64,000 bases of DNA from the NCBI RefSeq assembly GCF_016746085.1, contig NZ_JAERTZ010000012.1, positions 205,395-269,394 of the forward strand, read 5' to 3'. Made by a program: the position numbers and the translations under genes. Shown here in pieces: positions 23,960 through 33,614 of the stretch; position 1 is the first letter of the stretch; the number at the start of each line of letters is the position of its first letter. The notes under the pieces are model-generated. The model was not told the origin of the DNA and searched no databases. It was given only the letters and a program-made list of their open reading frames with translations. Source of the DNA: Zobellella iuensis (lineage in GTDB: Bacteria; Pseudomonadota; Gammaproteobacteria; Enterobacterales; Aeromonadaceae).

Positions 23960-24409
23960 ATGACCGTGCAACGCCAGTTGGAGCAAGCCGAACGTTTATG
24001 CGAGCAACGCGGGGTCCGCTTTACCCCCACCCGCCGCCATGTGTTTACCCTGATGGCCGAACACAAGGGCGCAGTCAGCGCCTATGAACTGCTGGATCGG
24101 CTCAAGGAGCTGGAGCCCAGCGCCAAGCCCCCCACCGTTTACCGGGCCCTGGATTTTCTACTGTCCCAGGGCTTCGTGCACAAGGTGGAATCGCTCAACG
24201 CCTTCCTGTTCTGCGATCACTTCGCCGAGCACCATCCCATGCAGTTGCTGATCTGCAATCATTGCGGCCTGGTGATCGAGCTGCACGACGAAGCCATCAA
24301 CCAGGCGTTCAAGCAACAGGCCGAGTTGCACGGCTTCGCCATCACCAGCCAGTCCATCGAGGCCCATGGCCGCTGCCGCTCATGCCGGGCAGAAACGCCC
24401 AACTGCTGA
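23960..24409 (+). CDS. zur: Zinc uptake regulator Zur (Fur family)
   Basis: This is a 149-aa Fur-family repressor controlling zinc import. The winged HTH covers about residues 15-85 (RFTPTRRHVFTLMAEHKGAVSAYELLDRL, PTVYRALDFLLSQGFVHKVES). The metal-binding part has His/Asp residues in CDHFAEHHPMQLL, the pair CNHC, and a final CRSC...C motif typical of Zur rather than Fur. The start at 23960 gives the family length; the longer open frame upstream is not conserved in character. No zinc importer is nearby. Confidence 0.92.
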   Translation: MTVQRQLEQAERLCEQRGVRFTPTRRHVFTLMAEHKGAVSAYELLDRLKELEPSAKPPTVYRALDFLLSQGFVHKVESLNAFLFCDHFAEHHPMQLLICNHCGLVIELHDEAINQAFKQQAELHGFAITSQSIEAHGRCRSCRAETPNC

Positions 24410-24447
24410 TATAGTTAGGTGCATCCTGGCCCGTTCAAGGATGGATC

Positions 24448-24654
24448 ATGGGAACATTGTTCAAATGGTTGTTGGTCCTGCTGATCGCCGTCCTGTTGTT
24501 GAGCGAGGTGAAGCTGAATACCTCGCTGTACAGGTACGAGGACAACCAGATTGAAATCACCTTTCCCAGCTGGCGGGCCGAAGACCCCTGGTATTACCTG
24601 AAATGGAACCCGGCAGAGGGAGAAGTCATCCACCGCCGCGGCCCGGAAAGCTGA
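24448..24654 (+). CDS. Small single-pass membrane protein, unknown
   Basis: This 68-aa protein has an N-terminal hydrophobic segment (about residues 4-20, LFKWLLVLLIAVLLLSEV) followed by a polar, Trp- and Tyr-rich tail (FPSWRAEDPWYYLKW), probably periplasmic. It lies 38 bp after zur in the same direction and may be co-transcribed. I recognise no family. Confidence 0.65.
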   Translation: MGTLFKWLLVLLIAVLLLSEVKLNTSLYRYEDNQIEITFPSWRAEDPWYYLKWNPAEGEVIHRRGPES

Positions 24655-24667
24655 TCGGGATCAGCAT

Positions 24668-24697
24668 GGGGGGATACCACTATGGTAGTATCCCCCC
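24668..24697 (+). terminator. Long G6/C6 hairpin between small membrane protein and transporter
   Basis: GGGGGGAT pairs with ATCCCCCC and the inner ACCA with TGGT, with a CTA loop and a 3-nt bulge. Only a weak T-rich stretch follows. It ends 24 bp before the transporter start, so it could terminate the zur unit or sit in the transporter leader as an attenuator. Confidence 0.55.
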
Positions 24698-24721
24698 ATT
24701 CTTTATTTCCGGGTACCCACC

Positions 24722-25600
24722 ATGGCCGAGCTGCTGACCACCCTGTTCCTGCCCTTGATGCTGGCCTTGATGACGCTGGTGATGGGCATGACCCTGGAAC
24801 CCCGCCACTTCACCCGCCTGTTGCGCATGCCGACCCCGCTGCTGCTGGGCCTGGGGATGCAATGGCTGCTGCTGCCGCTGCTGGCCTGGCTGCTGATCTG
24901 GGCCCTGGCGCTACCGCCGCTTATCGCCGCCGCCGTCATCCTGGTGGCCGCCGCCCCCGGCGGCGCCACCTCCAACCTGTTCAGCTTCCTGGCCGAGGGC
25001 GACACCGCCCTGTCGGTCAGCCTCACCGCCTTCGTCGGCCTGCTGGCGCCTTTCTGGATGCCGCTGGCGGTGGCCACCCAACTGCACTGGCTGGGCCAGG
25101 ACGGCAGTGAGCTGGCCCTGCCCCTGGGCAGCACCATGGCCCAGCTGGCGCTGATCTGCATAGTGCCGGTGCTGGTCGGCATGGGTATCCGACAGCGCCG
25201 CCGGGCCTGGGTGGAGCGCCACCAACCGAGGCTGAAGCAGGGGGTGAGCTTTTTATTTATGCTGGTGCTGCTGGCGCTGGTGGCGCGCAACCTCAAGCAA
25301 CTGCCCTCCCTGTTCAGCACCGCGGCCCTGGCCATGCTGCTGTTGTGCACTCTGGCCCTGGCCTGCGGCTACCTGGCCGCCCGCCTGGCCAAATGCCCGG
25401 AGGCGAGCTGCCGCAGCCTGGCGTTCGAGGTGGGCATCCAGAACGGCGCCACCGCCATACTGGTGGCCTACACCCAGCTCGGCTCGGACGCCCTGGCGAT
25501 GCTGGCCCTGCTCTACGGCATACTGATGAACATCCCCGCCCTGGCGCTGCTGGCCTGGTTCCGCCGCCGGGGACGGATGGCGGTGCTGAGCGCACGATAA
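24722..25600 (+). CDS. Bile acid:sodium symporter (BASS) family transporter
   Basis: This 292-aa inner-membrane protein has about nine to ten hydrophobic segments. Characteristic stretches are AAAPGGATSNLFSFLAEGD (about residues 78-96) and EVGIQNGATAILVA (about 237-250), corresponding to the two crossed-helix sodium-binding motifs of BASS/SBF proteins. The substrate cannot be predicted; family members carry organic anions, pantothenate or bile acids. A perfect terminator follows. Confidence 0.86.
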   Translation: MAELLTTLFLPLMLALMTLVMGMTLEPRHFTRLLRMPTPLLLGLGMQWLLLPLLAWLLIWALALPPLIAAAVILVAAAPGGATSNLFSFLAEGDTALSVSLTAFVGLLAPFWMPLAVATQLHWLGQDGSELALPLGSTMAQLALICIVPVLVGMGIRQRRRAWVERHQPRLKQGVSFLFMLVLLALVARNLKQLPSLFSTAALAMLLLCTLALACGYLAARLAKCPEASCRSLAFEVGIQNGATAILVAYTQLGSDALAMLALLYGILMNIPALALLAWFRRRGRMAVLSAR

Positions 25601-25602
25601 AC

Positions 25603-25636
25603 GACAAGGCCGGTCCCTTGCGGGACCGGCCTTGTC
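25603..25636. terminator. Bidirectional terminator between the transporter and alr
   Basis: GACAAGGCCGGTCCC and GGGACCGGCCTTGTC form a perfect 15-bp stem with loop TTGC, between the convergent transporter and alr genes. Confidence 0.85.
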
Positions 25637-25689
25637 TCAGCTTGATGACAACGTCGTCTGTGCCACAGGCATGGGCTGGCCGTCCATTA

Positions 25690-26778
25690 TCAACCGATAT
25701 ATTCCAGCCTGGGCCGGGCGGTCATGCGGGTGACCAGCTCGTAGGCGATGGTGCCCACATGGCGGGCCACCTCTTCCGCCGCCAGGCCCTCGCCCCACAG
25801 CAGTACCTCGTCGCCCACCTTGTCGGTGGCGTCCGGCCCCAGATCGATGGTGGCCATGTCCATGGACACCCGGCCCGCCAGGGGCACCCGCCGGCCGTTC
25901 ACCAGCACCGGGGTGCCGGGAGGCGCCATGCGCGGGTAGCCGTCGCCGTAGCCCACCGCGATGACCCCGATGCGGGTATCCCTGGGGCTGACCCAGGAGC
26001 CGGCATAGCCCACCGGCTCGCCGGCCTTGTGCTCGCGCACCGCGATCAGGCTGGTGGTGAAGTCCATCGCCGGACGCAGGCCGACGTCGCTGCCCTGCCG
26101 GTCGCCGAAGGGGGTAATGCCGTACAGCATGATGCCCGGGCGGATATAGTCGGCATGGGCCTCGGGAAAGGCGATGACGCCGGCGGAGTTGCACAGGGCG
26201 GTGGCCTTCACCCGGCCCTTGGTCACCTGCCGGAAGCAGGCGATCTGGGCCAGGGTCACGGCGCGCTGCTCCGGCTCGTCGGCCCGGGCGAAGTGGGTCA
26301 TGGCATTGACCGGCTGCACCACGGCGGCCACCTGCGCCAGGCGGGCAAACACCTCGTCGGCCTGCTCGGGGGCGAAGCCCACCCGGTGCATGCCCGAGTC
26401 TATCTTCACCCAGACGGTGACCGGCGAGGCCAGGGGGGTGCGCTCCAGCGCCTCGAGCTGGGCGAACTGGTGAATGCAGATGTGAAAGTCGTGCCGGGCC
26501 GCGTATGCCAGCTGGGCAACGTTGAAAAAGCCCTCCAGCAGCAGTATCGGCTGGCGGATACCGCCGGCCCGCAGCTTTTGCGCTTCCTCGAAGCGGGCCA
26601 CCGCGAACAGCTCGGCCTCGTCCTTGAGGGCGGCGGCCACCGTCAGGTCGCCATGGCCGTAGGCATTGGCCTTGACCACGGCGATGGCCCTGGCACCCGG
26701 GGCCAGCTGTTTGGCTACCCGCAGATTGTGCCTGACCGCCTCCAGATTGATGCGGGCCACGGCCCCTCTTGCATCCAT
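25690..26778 (-). CDS. alr: Alanine racemase
   Basis: This PLP-dependent enzyme interconverts L- and D-alanine for peptidoglycan. The PLP lysine lies in AVVKANAYGHG (about residue 36), the catalytic tyrosine in VGYGDGYPR (about residue 255), and NSAGV and the substrate loop GRVSMDM are present. The length, 362 aa, is normal. It lies 9 bp downstream of dnaB on the same strand, the widespread dnaB-alr order. Confidence 0.96.
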   Translation of the reverse strand: MDARGAVARINLEAVRHNLRVAKQLAPGARAIAVVKANAYGHGDLTVAAALKDEAELFAVARFEEAQKLRAGGIRQPILLLEGFFNVAQLAYAARHDFHICIHQFAQLEALERTPLASPVTVWVKIDSGMHRVGFAPEQADEVFARLAQVAAVVQPVNAMTHFARADEPEQRAVTLAQIACFRQVTKGRVKATALCNSAGVIAFPEAHADYIRPGIMLYGITPFGDRQGSDVGLRPAMDFTTSLIAVREHKAGEPVGYAGSWVSPRDTRIGVIAVGYGDGYPRMAPPGTPVLVNGRRVPLAGRVSMDMATIDLGPDATDKVGDEVLLWGEGLAAEEVARHVGTIAYELVTRMTARPRLEYIG

Positions 26779-26787
26779 CTTTGCTCC

Positions 26788-28182
26788 TTAATAATCATCA
26801 TCGAAATCCGGTCCGGCGTAGTTGTCGAAGCGGGAAAACTGCCCCTGGAACGTCAGCCGCACCTTGCCTATGGGTCCGTTACGCTGCTTGCCGATGATGA
26901 TTTCCGCGATGCCCTTGTCCGGGCTGTCGTCGTGGTAGACCTCGTCCCGGTAGATAAACATGATAAGGTCGGCGTCCTGCTCGATGGAGCCCGACTCCCG
27001 CAGATCCGAGTTCACCGGCCGCTTGTCGGCGCGCTGCTCCAGGCTGCGGTTGAGCTGGGACAGGGCCACCACCGGCACCTGCAGCTCCTTGGCCAGGGCC
27101 TTGAGCGAGCGGGAAATCTCGGCGATTTCGAGGGTCCGGTTGTCGGACAGGCTGGGCACCGTCATCAGTTGCAGGTAATCCACCATGATCATGCTGATGC
27201 CGCCGTGTTCGCGCGCCACCCGGCGGGCGCGGGAGCGAACTTCGGTCGGCGTCAGGCCGGAGGAGTCGTCGATATAGAGCTGCCCTTTTTCCAGCAGCAT
27301 GCCCATGGTCGAGGACAATCTGGCCCAGTCTTCATCATCCAGCTGCCCGGTGCGTATGCGGGTCTGATCGATACGCCCCAGGGAGGCAAGCATCCGCATA
27401 ATAATCTGCTCTGAAGGCATCTCCAAGGAGAAAATGAGCACTGGTTTATCATTTGTTAGTGCAGCGTGCTCGCAAAGATTCATTGCAAAAGTCGTTTTGC
27501 CCATGGAAGGTCGGGCCGCCACTATAATCAGGTCCGAAGACTGCAGTCCGGCAGTTTTTTTATCCAGATCCGTGTATCCGCTGGACACCCCGGTGATGCC
27601 CTGATGAGGATTTTTATAGAGATCTTCGATGCGATCTATGGTCTTCTCGAGCAGCACCCGCAGCGGCTGGGGGCCGTCGTTGGCATTAGTGCGGCTCTCG
27701 GCAATCTTGAATACCTTGGTTTCTGCCAGGTCCAGCAGATCGGCGGAGCTGCGCCCCTGGGGATCGAAGCCGGCCTCGGCAATCTCGTTGGCCACGGCGA
27801 TCATTTCCCGCACCACGGCCCGCTCGCGCACTATATCCGCATAGGCGCCGATATTGGCGGCGCTGGGGGTGTTCTTGGCGATCTCCACCAGGTAGGAGAA
27901 GCCGCCCACCGTCTCCAGCGCTTCGTGCCGCTCCAGCTCTTCCTGTACCGTAATGAGATCGATGGGCTGGCCGACCCGGCTCAGCCGCTGCATGGCCTGG
28001 AAGATCAACCGGTGCGGCCGGCTGTAGAAGTCCGGCTCCGACACCTTTTCCGCCACCCGATCCCAGGCGTTGTTGTCCAGCAGCAGGCCGCCCAGCACGG
28101 ATTGCTCCGCTTCAAAGGAATGGGGCGGCATCTTGAGCTGGGCCACGGCCTTGTCGGTCTTGGCGACGGTCTTTTCGGTCAT
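26788..28182 (-). CDS. dnaB: Replicative DNA helicase DnaB
   Basis: DnaB is the hexameric helicase of the replication fork. The N-terminal helical domain spans about residues 18-120, followed by the linker and RecA-like C-terminal domain with Walker A ARPSMGKTT (223-231), Walker B MIMVDYLQLM and the arginine-finger region. With the start at 28182 it is 464 aa, close to E. coli DnaB. The frame is open further upstream to 28422, but that extension is Arg/Pro-rich and unlike the family. It is followed closely by alr. Confidence 0.96.
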   Translation of the reverse strand: MTEKTVAKTDKAVAQLKMPPHSFEAEQSVLGGLLLDNNAWDRVAEKVSEPDFYSRPHRLIFQAMQRLSRVGQPIDLITVQEELERHEALETVGGFSYLVEIAKNTPSAANIGAYADIVRERAVVREMIAVANEIAEAGFDPQGRSSADLLDLAETKVFKIAESRTNANDGPQPLRVLLEKTIDRIEDLYKNPHQGITGVSSGYTDLDKKTAGLQSSDLIIVAARPSMGKTTFAMNLCEHAALTNDKPVLIFSLEMPSEQIIMRMLASLGRIDQTRIRTGQLDDEDWARLSSTMGMLLEKGQLYIDDSSGLTPTEVRSRARRVAREHGGISMIMVDYLQLMTVPSLSDNRTLEIAEISRSLKALAKELQVPVVALSQLNRSLEQRADKRPVNSDLRESGSIEQDADLIMFIYRDEVYHDDSPDKGIAEIIIGKQRNGPIGKVRLTFQGQFSRFDNYAGPDFDDDY

Positions 28183-28469
28183 CGGTATTCTCTCGGTTTG
28201 CCAAAAGGCCATTATCGGGATTTTCGGTGGGCTCCGAAAGCCCCTTGACGCCGAGCCGCGGCCGCCCCGCCGAAGCCGGTCCCGAGCGAAACCGGAATCG
28301 GGCAGGACAGGGAGCGGCGGCAAGCGTCCGGAGGCCGGAGCGCCCCCCGTGCCGCAAGGGATATCACGGCGTGCCGCCCTGCAAAGCCGAGCTGCTGCCA
28401 TAATCACCAGTTGACATAACATGTCCCTGCTTTAGGATGTGGCTTGTCTGTAACCCAAGGAAACCCTGT

Positions 28470-29324
28470 ATGCGTAAACTTCTGACCCTGTTTACCCTGA
28501 TCTTCGCGGTCGGCCTCACCGCCACCGCCTTCGACGCCGAAGCCCGCAAGCTCGGCGGCGGTAGCCGCTCGGCCGGTAAATCGTTCCAAACCGCCCCCAG
28601 CCAGCCGGCCCAGCAAAACGTCAACCGCAACGCCACCAACCAGAGCCAGCAGCAACAGCCCAAGAAATCCGGCCTGATGGGCGGTCTGCTCGGCGGCCTG
28701 CTGGCCGGCGGCCTGTTCGCCTGGCTGCTGGGTTCCGGTGCCTTCGAAGGCTTCCAGTTCATGGATTTCCTGCTGATCGCGGGCCTGGCCTTCGCCGCCA
28801 TCATGATTTTCCGCATGCTGCGCCAGAGCAAGGCACCGGCGCCCCGCCCGGCCTACAACGGCCCGCAACAGTTTGAAGCACCGCAACCGGCACCTGTGGC
28901 CAGTGCCGGCTCCGCTTCCGGCTTTGCCGCCAGCGAGGTGCCCTTCAACCTGCCCCCGGGCTTCGAGATGCAGGCTTTCCTGCAGGGTGCCCGCGAGCAC
29001 TACCGCACCCTGCAACAGGCCTGGAACCAGAACGATCTGGATAAAATCCGCGAATATGTCTCCCCCGAGCTGTTCGCCGAACTGAGCCAGGAGCGCGCCA
29101 GGCTGAACGGCGATCAGTACACCGAAGTGATGTTTGTCGATGCCGAGCTGGTACGGGCGGATCACAGCGCCGGCCTGGCCCAGGTCAGTATCAAGTTCAG
29201 CGGCCGCTACCGGGACAGCCAGGAAGGCGTGGAACAGGATATCCGCGAAATCTGGCACCTGGAGCGCGACCTTACCCAGGCCAACGCCCCCTGGCTGGTG
29301 GTCGGTCTGGAAGACCAGGACTGA
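28470..29324 (+). CDS. Tim44-like domain membrane protein
   Basis: This 284-aa protein has a signal-like N-terminus (MRKLLTLFTLIFAVGLTATAFDAEA), a Gln/Asn/Pro-rich stretch, a Gly-rich segment (GLMGGLLGGLLAGGLFAWLLG, about residues 75-95) and a membrane helix (about 105-118). The C-terminal Tim44-like domain (about 160-284) includes FLQGAREHYRTLQQAWNQND and the family's beta-sheet part. Such proteins are widespread in proteobacteria, their role is unclear, and it need not be protein import. It is divergent from dnaB and ends at a terminator. Confidence 0.88.
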   Translation: MRKLLTLFTLIFAVGLTATAFDAEARKLGGGSRSAGKSFQTAPSQPAQQNVNRNATNQSQQQQPKKSGLMGGLLGGLLAGGLFAWLLGSGAFEGFQFMDFLLIAGLAFAAIMIFRMLRQSKAPAPRPAYNGPQQFEAPQPAPVASAGSASGFAASEVPFNLPPGFEMQAFLQGAREHYRTLQQAWNQNDLDKIREYVSPELFAELSQERARLNGDQYTEVMFVDAELVRADHSAGLAQVSIKFSGRYRDSQEGVEQDIREIWHLERDLTQANAPWLVVGLEDQD

Positions 29325-29344
29325 GTGACCAGATAACACCCCCG

Positions 29345-29370
29345 AAGGGCCGCCAAAAGCGGCCCTTTTC
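29345..29370 (+). terminator. Terminator after the Tim44-like gene
   Basis: AAGGGCCGC and GCGGCCCTT form a 9-bp stem with loop CAAAA and then TTC, 20 bp after the stop. Confidence 0.8.
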
Positions 29371-29467
29371 GATCCATGTTGTCGGCGTCGAATAAATCGC
29401 CATTTATCTTTATGTGAAAATAAATTACTGTGTAGCCAGACTGTAAACATCATGTTGTGGCTATTCC

Positions 29468-32425
29468 GTGTCTGCATCCTGCTCTTCGCTCACCACCGGC
29501 CAGGCGGCCGTTCAGAACCTGCTGCTGGCCGGCGGCTATGCCGGCCTCGGCTTCCTCTGCCTCAGCCACCCCTTTGCCGGCACCCACATCAGCCTGATCT
29601 GGGCGCCGGCGGGGCTGGCCTTCGCCGCGCTGTTGCACTGGGGGCCACGGCTGTGCCCCGGGCTCTGGCTGGGCGCCTTCGCCGTCAACTTCCTGGCCGA
29701 TCTGTCCGCCCCCATGGCCGTTGGCATCGCCTGCGGCAACACCTTCTTCCCCTGGCTGGGGAGCCGGCTGCTGCACCGCTGCGGGATGCACTGCCGCCTG
29801 GACCGGCGCCAGGATCTGCTGGCCTTCCTGGCGATCGCCGTGGTGGCGACCAGCTCGCTGACCGCCCTGAACGGGGCCGGCCATCTCTGGCTGGCCGGCA
29901 AGCTCCCCGCCGAGCGCTGGCTCAATGGCTGGCTGTACTGGTGGCTGGGCGATGCCATCGGCACCCTGATCGTCGCCGTGCCCCTGCTCACCTTCTCCTG
30001 GCGCCGCGACCTGCCGGCCCTGAAAGGCTGGCGCCTGCTGGAAACCGGCGTCCTGCTGTCCCTGCTGCTGGCCCTGGCCTTCCTGCTGTTCTTTTCCGAG
30101 CGCCGGATAGCCCTGCCCCTGACCGCCTCCCCCCTGCTGTTCCTCCCTTTCCTGCTGCTCAGCTGGATCGCCATTCGCGCTGGCCTGGGCCCCGCCTCCC
30201 TGGCGGCCCTCCTGGTCTCGGTCATCGCCGCCATCGGCACCCTGGATGGCCTGGGTGGCTTCAGCCTGGGCAGCCCCCACCAGAACCTGCTGATGCTGTG
30301 GAGCTACATGGCAACCCTGTCGGTGATCACCATGGTGATCACCGTGCTGCTCAACGAGCTGACCACCAGCCGACAGCACCTGGAGCTGGCGGTCAGCGGC
30401 GCCGATCAGGGTACCTGGGAGTGGGATCTGCTGCAGGATCGCCTGCAGCTGCGCCTGCCCTGGCAGGAACGGCGCCGGATCCTCAGCCTGGGCCAGTTGT
30501 ACCAGCTGGTCCATCCGGATGACCGGCGCCGGCTGACGAGCGCCCTGGAGCAGCACCTGGACGCCGGCCAGCCCACCTTCTACTGCGAGTTCCGCCTGCG
30601 CCGTCCGCTCCGGCAATGGCGCTGGATCATGGCCAAGGGCAGCCTGTTCAACCGGGACAACCGGCAGCGGCCGACCCGCATGGCCGGCATGCTGGCCGAC
30701 ATCACCCCCCGCAAGCAGGACGAAGAACGCCTGCGGCTCTCTGCCAGCGTCTTCGCCCATGCCCGGGAGGCCATCATGATCACCGATGCCGATTTCCGCA
30801 TCCTGGACACCAACGACGCTTTCACCCACCTGACCGGCTATCCCAGGCAGGAAGTGCTGGGCCGCCACCCCGACAGCCTGCAACCGGCGGCGGAGAGTCT
30901 TTATACGGCTCTCTGGCCGCAGCTGAAGAGGAACGGCTACTGGCGAGGAGAAATCGACAACAGGCGCAGGGACGGCAGTCGCTATACCGAGCAGGTCACC
31001 GTCTCCGTCGTGCTGTCGGCCGCCGGTACCGCCAGCCATTATGTCGCCATCTCTTCCGACGTGACCCAGTTGCGAGAGCAGCAGCAGGCCCTGGAGCACC
31101 TGGCCCACTACGACAGCCTGACCGGCCTGCCCAATCGCACCCGGTTGCGCCTGCTCATGGACCAGGCCATGGCCGACGTGCACCGGCGCCATCGATGGCT
31201 GGCCATCTGTTACCTGGATCTGGACGGCTTCAAACCGATCAACGACAGGTTCGGCCATGCCGCCGGCGATCGCCTGCTGGTAATGGTGGCCGAACGGCTC
31301 AGGCAGCAGTTGTCCGGCCGGGACAGCCTGGCACGGCTCGGCGGCGACGAATTCATCCTGCTGCTCGAGCTGGACGAGTGCCGGGGCTGGCAGCCAGCCA
31401 TCGAACGGGTGCTGCAACTGCTCTGCGACCCCTTCCCGCTGGCGGAGCAGCGGGCCCAGCTGTCCGCCAGCATCGGCGTCGTGCTGTATCCGGAAGACGG
31501 CGAAGATGCCGACGGCCTGATCCGCCAGGCCGATCAGGCCATGTACCGGGCCAAGCAGGCCGGCCGCAACCGCTACTGTCGCTTCGACGGCGAACTCGAG
31601 CGCCAGGACCGGCTGCGCCGGCAGCGGCAGCAAGAGGTGGCGCAATCCCTGGCCGAAGGCCGCTTCCTGCTGCACTACCAGCCCAAAATCGAGCTGCACA
31701 GCGGCCATGTGATCGGGGCCGAAGCCTTGCTGCGCTGGCAGCAGCCGGACGGCCGGCTGCTTACCCCGCCGCAATTCCTGCCCCAGATTGAGAATACCCC
31801 GCTCGACATCCGGCTGGGCAACTGGGTACTGGCGGAAGCCGTCGGCCAGCTCCGCCGCTGGCAACGGCAGGGCACCGACTTCCGCCTCAGCGTCAATATC
31901 TCCCCCTGCCAGTTGCAGGATCCCGATTTCGTGCCTTACCTGGAGCGGCTGCTGGAGGGCGACAGCGGAACGGTGGCGGCCCGGCTGGAGCTGGAAATTC
32001 TCGAAACCGCGGCGATCAGCAACCTGGAGCAGATCACCGCCATCATCCACCGCTGCCATCGGCTGGGGCTGCGCATCGCCCTGGACGACTTCGGTACCGG
32101 CTATTCCTCCCTCACCTACCTGAAGCAGTTGCCGGCCGATGTGCTGAAGATAGACAAGAGCTTCGTCATCGACATGCTGGACAACCCCGAGGACAGGGCC
32201 ATAGTGCAGGCCATCATCGGCCTGGCGCGGGCCTTCGAACGCGAGGTGGTGGCGGAAGGCGTGGAGTCGGTGGCGCACGGCGACATGCTGCTCGCCCTGG
32301 GCTGCGCCCGGGGCCAGGGCTTCGGCATCGCCCGTCCCATGGCCGCCGGGGCGTTCGAGCACTGGCTGCAACAATACCGCCCCCGGCCCTACCGCCGGCA
32401 GCCGGCCCCGTCGCCAGGCCCATAA
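29468..32425 (+). CDS. MASE1-PAS-GGDEF-EAL cyclic di-GMP protein
   Basis: This 985-aa inner-membrane signalling protein starts at a GTG. An eight-helix MASE1-type sensor covers about residues 10-300 and is followed by two PAS-like domains (about 305-420 and 425-545; the second with IMITDADFRILDTNDAF). The GGDEF motif is intact at residues 625-629, and the EAL motif at 752-754 is intact with DDFGTGYSSL further on. Both cyclase and phosphodiesterase sites therefore look active; which one dominates cannot be told from sequence. Confidence 0.92.
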   Translation: MSASCSSLTTGQAAVQNLLLAGGYAGLGFLCLSHPFAGTHISLIWAPAGLAFAALLHWGPRLCPGLWLGAFAVNFLADLSAPMAVGIACGNTFFPWLGSRLLHRCGMHCRLDRRQDLLAFLAIAVVATSSLTALNGAGHLWLAGKLPAERWLNGWLYWWLGDAIGTLIVAVPLLTFSWRRDLPALKGWRLLETGVLLSLLLALAFLLFFSERRIALPLTASPLLFLPFLLLSWIAIRAGLGPASLAALLVSVIAAIGTLDGLGGFSLGSPHQNLLMLWSYMATLSVITMVITVLLNELTTSRQHLELAVSGADQGTWEWDLLQDRLQLRLPWQERRRILSLGQLYQLVHPDDRRRLTSALEQHLDAGQPTFYCEFRLRRPLRQWRWIMAKGSLFNRDNRQRPTRMAGMLADITPRKQDEERLRLSASVFAHAREAIMITDADFRILDTNDAFTHLTGYPRQEVLGRHPDSLQPAAESLYTALWPQLKRNGYWRGEIDNRRRDGSRYTEQVTVSVVLSAAGTASHYVAISSDVTQLREQQQALEHLAHYDSLTGLPNRTRLRLLMDQAMADVHRRHRWLAICYLDLDGFKPINDRFGHAAGDRLLVMVAERLRQQLSGRDSLARLGGDEFILLLELDECRGWQPAIERVLQLLCDPFPLAEQRAQLSASIGVVLYPEDGEDADGLIRQADQAMYRAKQAGRNRYCRFDGELERQDRLRRQRQQEVAQSLAEGRFLLHYQPKIELHSGHVIGAEALLRWQQPDGRLLTPPQFLPQIENTPLDIRLGNWVLAEAVGQLRRWQRQGTDFRLSVNISPCQLQDPDFVPYLERLLEGDSGTVAARLELEILETAAISNLEQITAIIHRCHRLGLRIALDDFGTGYSSLTYLKQLPADVLKIDKSFVIDMLDNPEDRAIVQAIIGLARAFEREVVAEGVESVAHGDMLLALGCARGQGFGIARPMAAGAFEHWLQQYRPRPYRRQPAPSPGP

Positions 32426-32430
32426 TGCAA

Positions 32431-32450
32431 AAGGCGCCCGCAGGCGCCTT
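32431..32450. terminator. Bidirectional terminator between the c-di-GMP gene and oadB
   Basis: AAGGCGCC and GGCGCCTT form an 8-bp stem with loop CGCA. The minus-strand side is followed by TTTTGC, ending the oad operon; the plus-strand side has only a weak T stretch. Confidence 0.75.
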
Positions 32451-32474
32451 GTCTATTCAGGATAAGCGTTCGAC

Positions 32475-33608
32475 TCAGCCAACCAGGGCCAGCAGCACAC
32501 CGGCGGCCACCGCCGAGCCGATAACCCCGGCCACGTTGGGGCCCATGGCATGCATCAGCAGGAAGTTCTGGTTGTTGGCCTCCAGACCCACCTTGTTGAC
32601 CACCCGGGCCGCCATCGGCACCGCCGACACCCCGGCCGCCCCGATCAGGGGGTTGACCTTGCCGCCGGTCAGCTTGCACATCAGCTTGGCCATCAGCACG
32701 CCACCGGCGGTGCCGATGGCGAAGGCCACGGCCCCCAGGCCGAGTATGCCCAGGGTATCCAGGGTCAGGAACTGCTCCGCCGACAGCTTGGAGCCCACCG
32801 CCAACCCCAGGAAGATGGTGACGATGTTGATAAGCTCGTTCTGGGCGGTCTTGGACAACCGGTCCACCACCCCGGACTCCTTCATCAGGTTGCCCAGGCA
32901 GAACATACCGATCAGCGGCGCCGCCGACGGCAGGAACAGTATGGTCAGGGCCAGCACCATCAGCGGAAACAAGACCTTCTCCCGTTTGCTCACGTGGCGC
33001 AGCTGCTCCATCTTGATCGCACGCTCGGCCTTGGTGGTCAGCAGCTTCATGATCGGCGGCTGTATGATGGGTACCAGCGCCATATAGGAATAAGCCGCCA
33101 CGGCGATGGCACCGAGCAGATCCGGGGCCAGCTTGGAGGCCAGGAAGATGGCGGTGGGCCCATCAGCCCCCCCGATGATGGCGATGGCCGAGGCATCCGC
33201 CAGGGTGAAATTGAACCCGGGCAGGAAGTTCAGGGCAATGGCACCGAACAGGGTGGCGAAGATACCGAACTGGGCCGCCGCCCCCAGCAACAGGGTCTTG
33301 GGGTTGGCGATCAATGCACCGAAGTCGGTCATGGCGCCCACGCCCATGAAGATCAGCAGAGGGAAGATGCCGCTGCCGATACCCACCTCGTACACGTAGT
33401 ACAGCAGGCCCCCCGGCTCGGCCATGCCCGCGTTGGGGATGTTGGCCAGCACGCCGCCGAAGCCGATGGGCAGCAACAGCAGGGGCTCGAAGCCCCTGGC
33501 GATGGCGAGATACACCAGGCCCAGACAGACCGTTATCATCACCAGCTGTTTCCAGTGGAAATTGGCCAGGCCGGTTTCCTGCCACAGGGTTAGTAAAGAC
33601 TCCATCAC
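32475..33608 (-). CDS. oadB: Oxaloacetate decarboxylase beta subunit (sodium pump)
   Basis: OadB is the integral membrane subunit that decarboxylates carboxybiotin and exports Na+. The protein has 377 aa and many membrane segments. The conserved stretches [17 protein letters not shown] (about residues 145-161) and [19 protein letters not shown] (about 348-366) belong to the OadB/MmdB/GcdB family. It is the last gene of oadG-oadA-oadB, 6 bp after oadA. Confidence 0.95.
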   Translation of the reverse strand: MMESLLTLWQETGLANFHWKQLVMITVCLGLVYLAIARGFEPLLLLPIGFGGVLANIPNAGMAEPGGLLYYVYEVGIGSGIFPLLIFMGVGAMTDFGALIANPKTLLLGAAAQFGIFATLFGAIALNFLPGFNFTLADASAIAIIGGADGPTAIFLASKLAPDLLGAIAVAAYSYMALVPIIQPPIMKLLTTKAERAIKMEQLRHVSKREKVLFPLMVLALTILFLPSAAPLIGMFCLGNLMKESGVVDRLSKTAQNELINIVTIFLGLAVGSKLSAEQFLTLDTLGILGLGAVAFAIGTAGGVLMAKLMCKLTGGKVNPLIGAAGVSAVPMAARVVNKVGLEANNQNFLLMHAMGPNVAGVIGSAVAAGVLLALVG

Positions 33609-33614
33609 CGCTCC

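Noticed and set aside
26788..28422. DnaB with an 80-residue N-terminal extension
   Set aside because: The extension is Arg/Pro/Ala-rich GC-driven sequence; the ATG at 28182 gives the normal family length.
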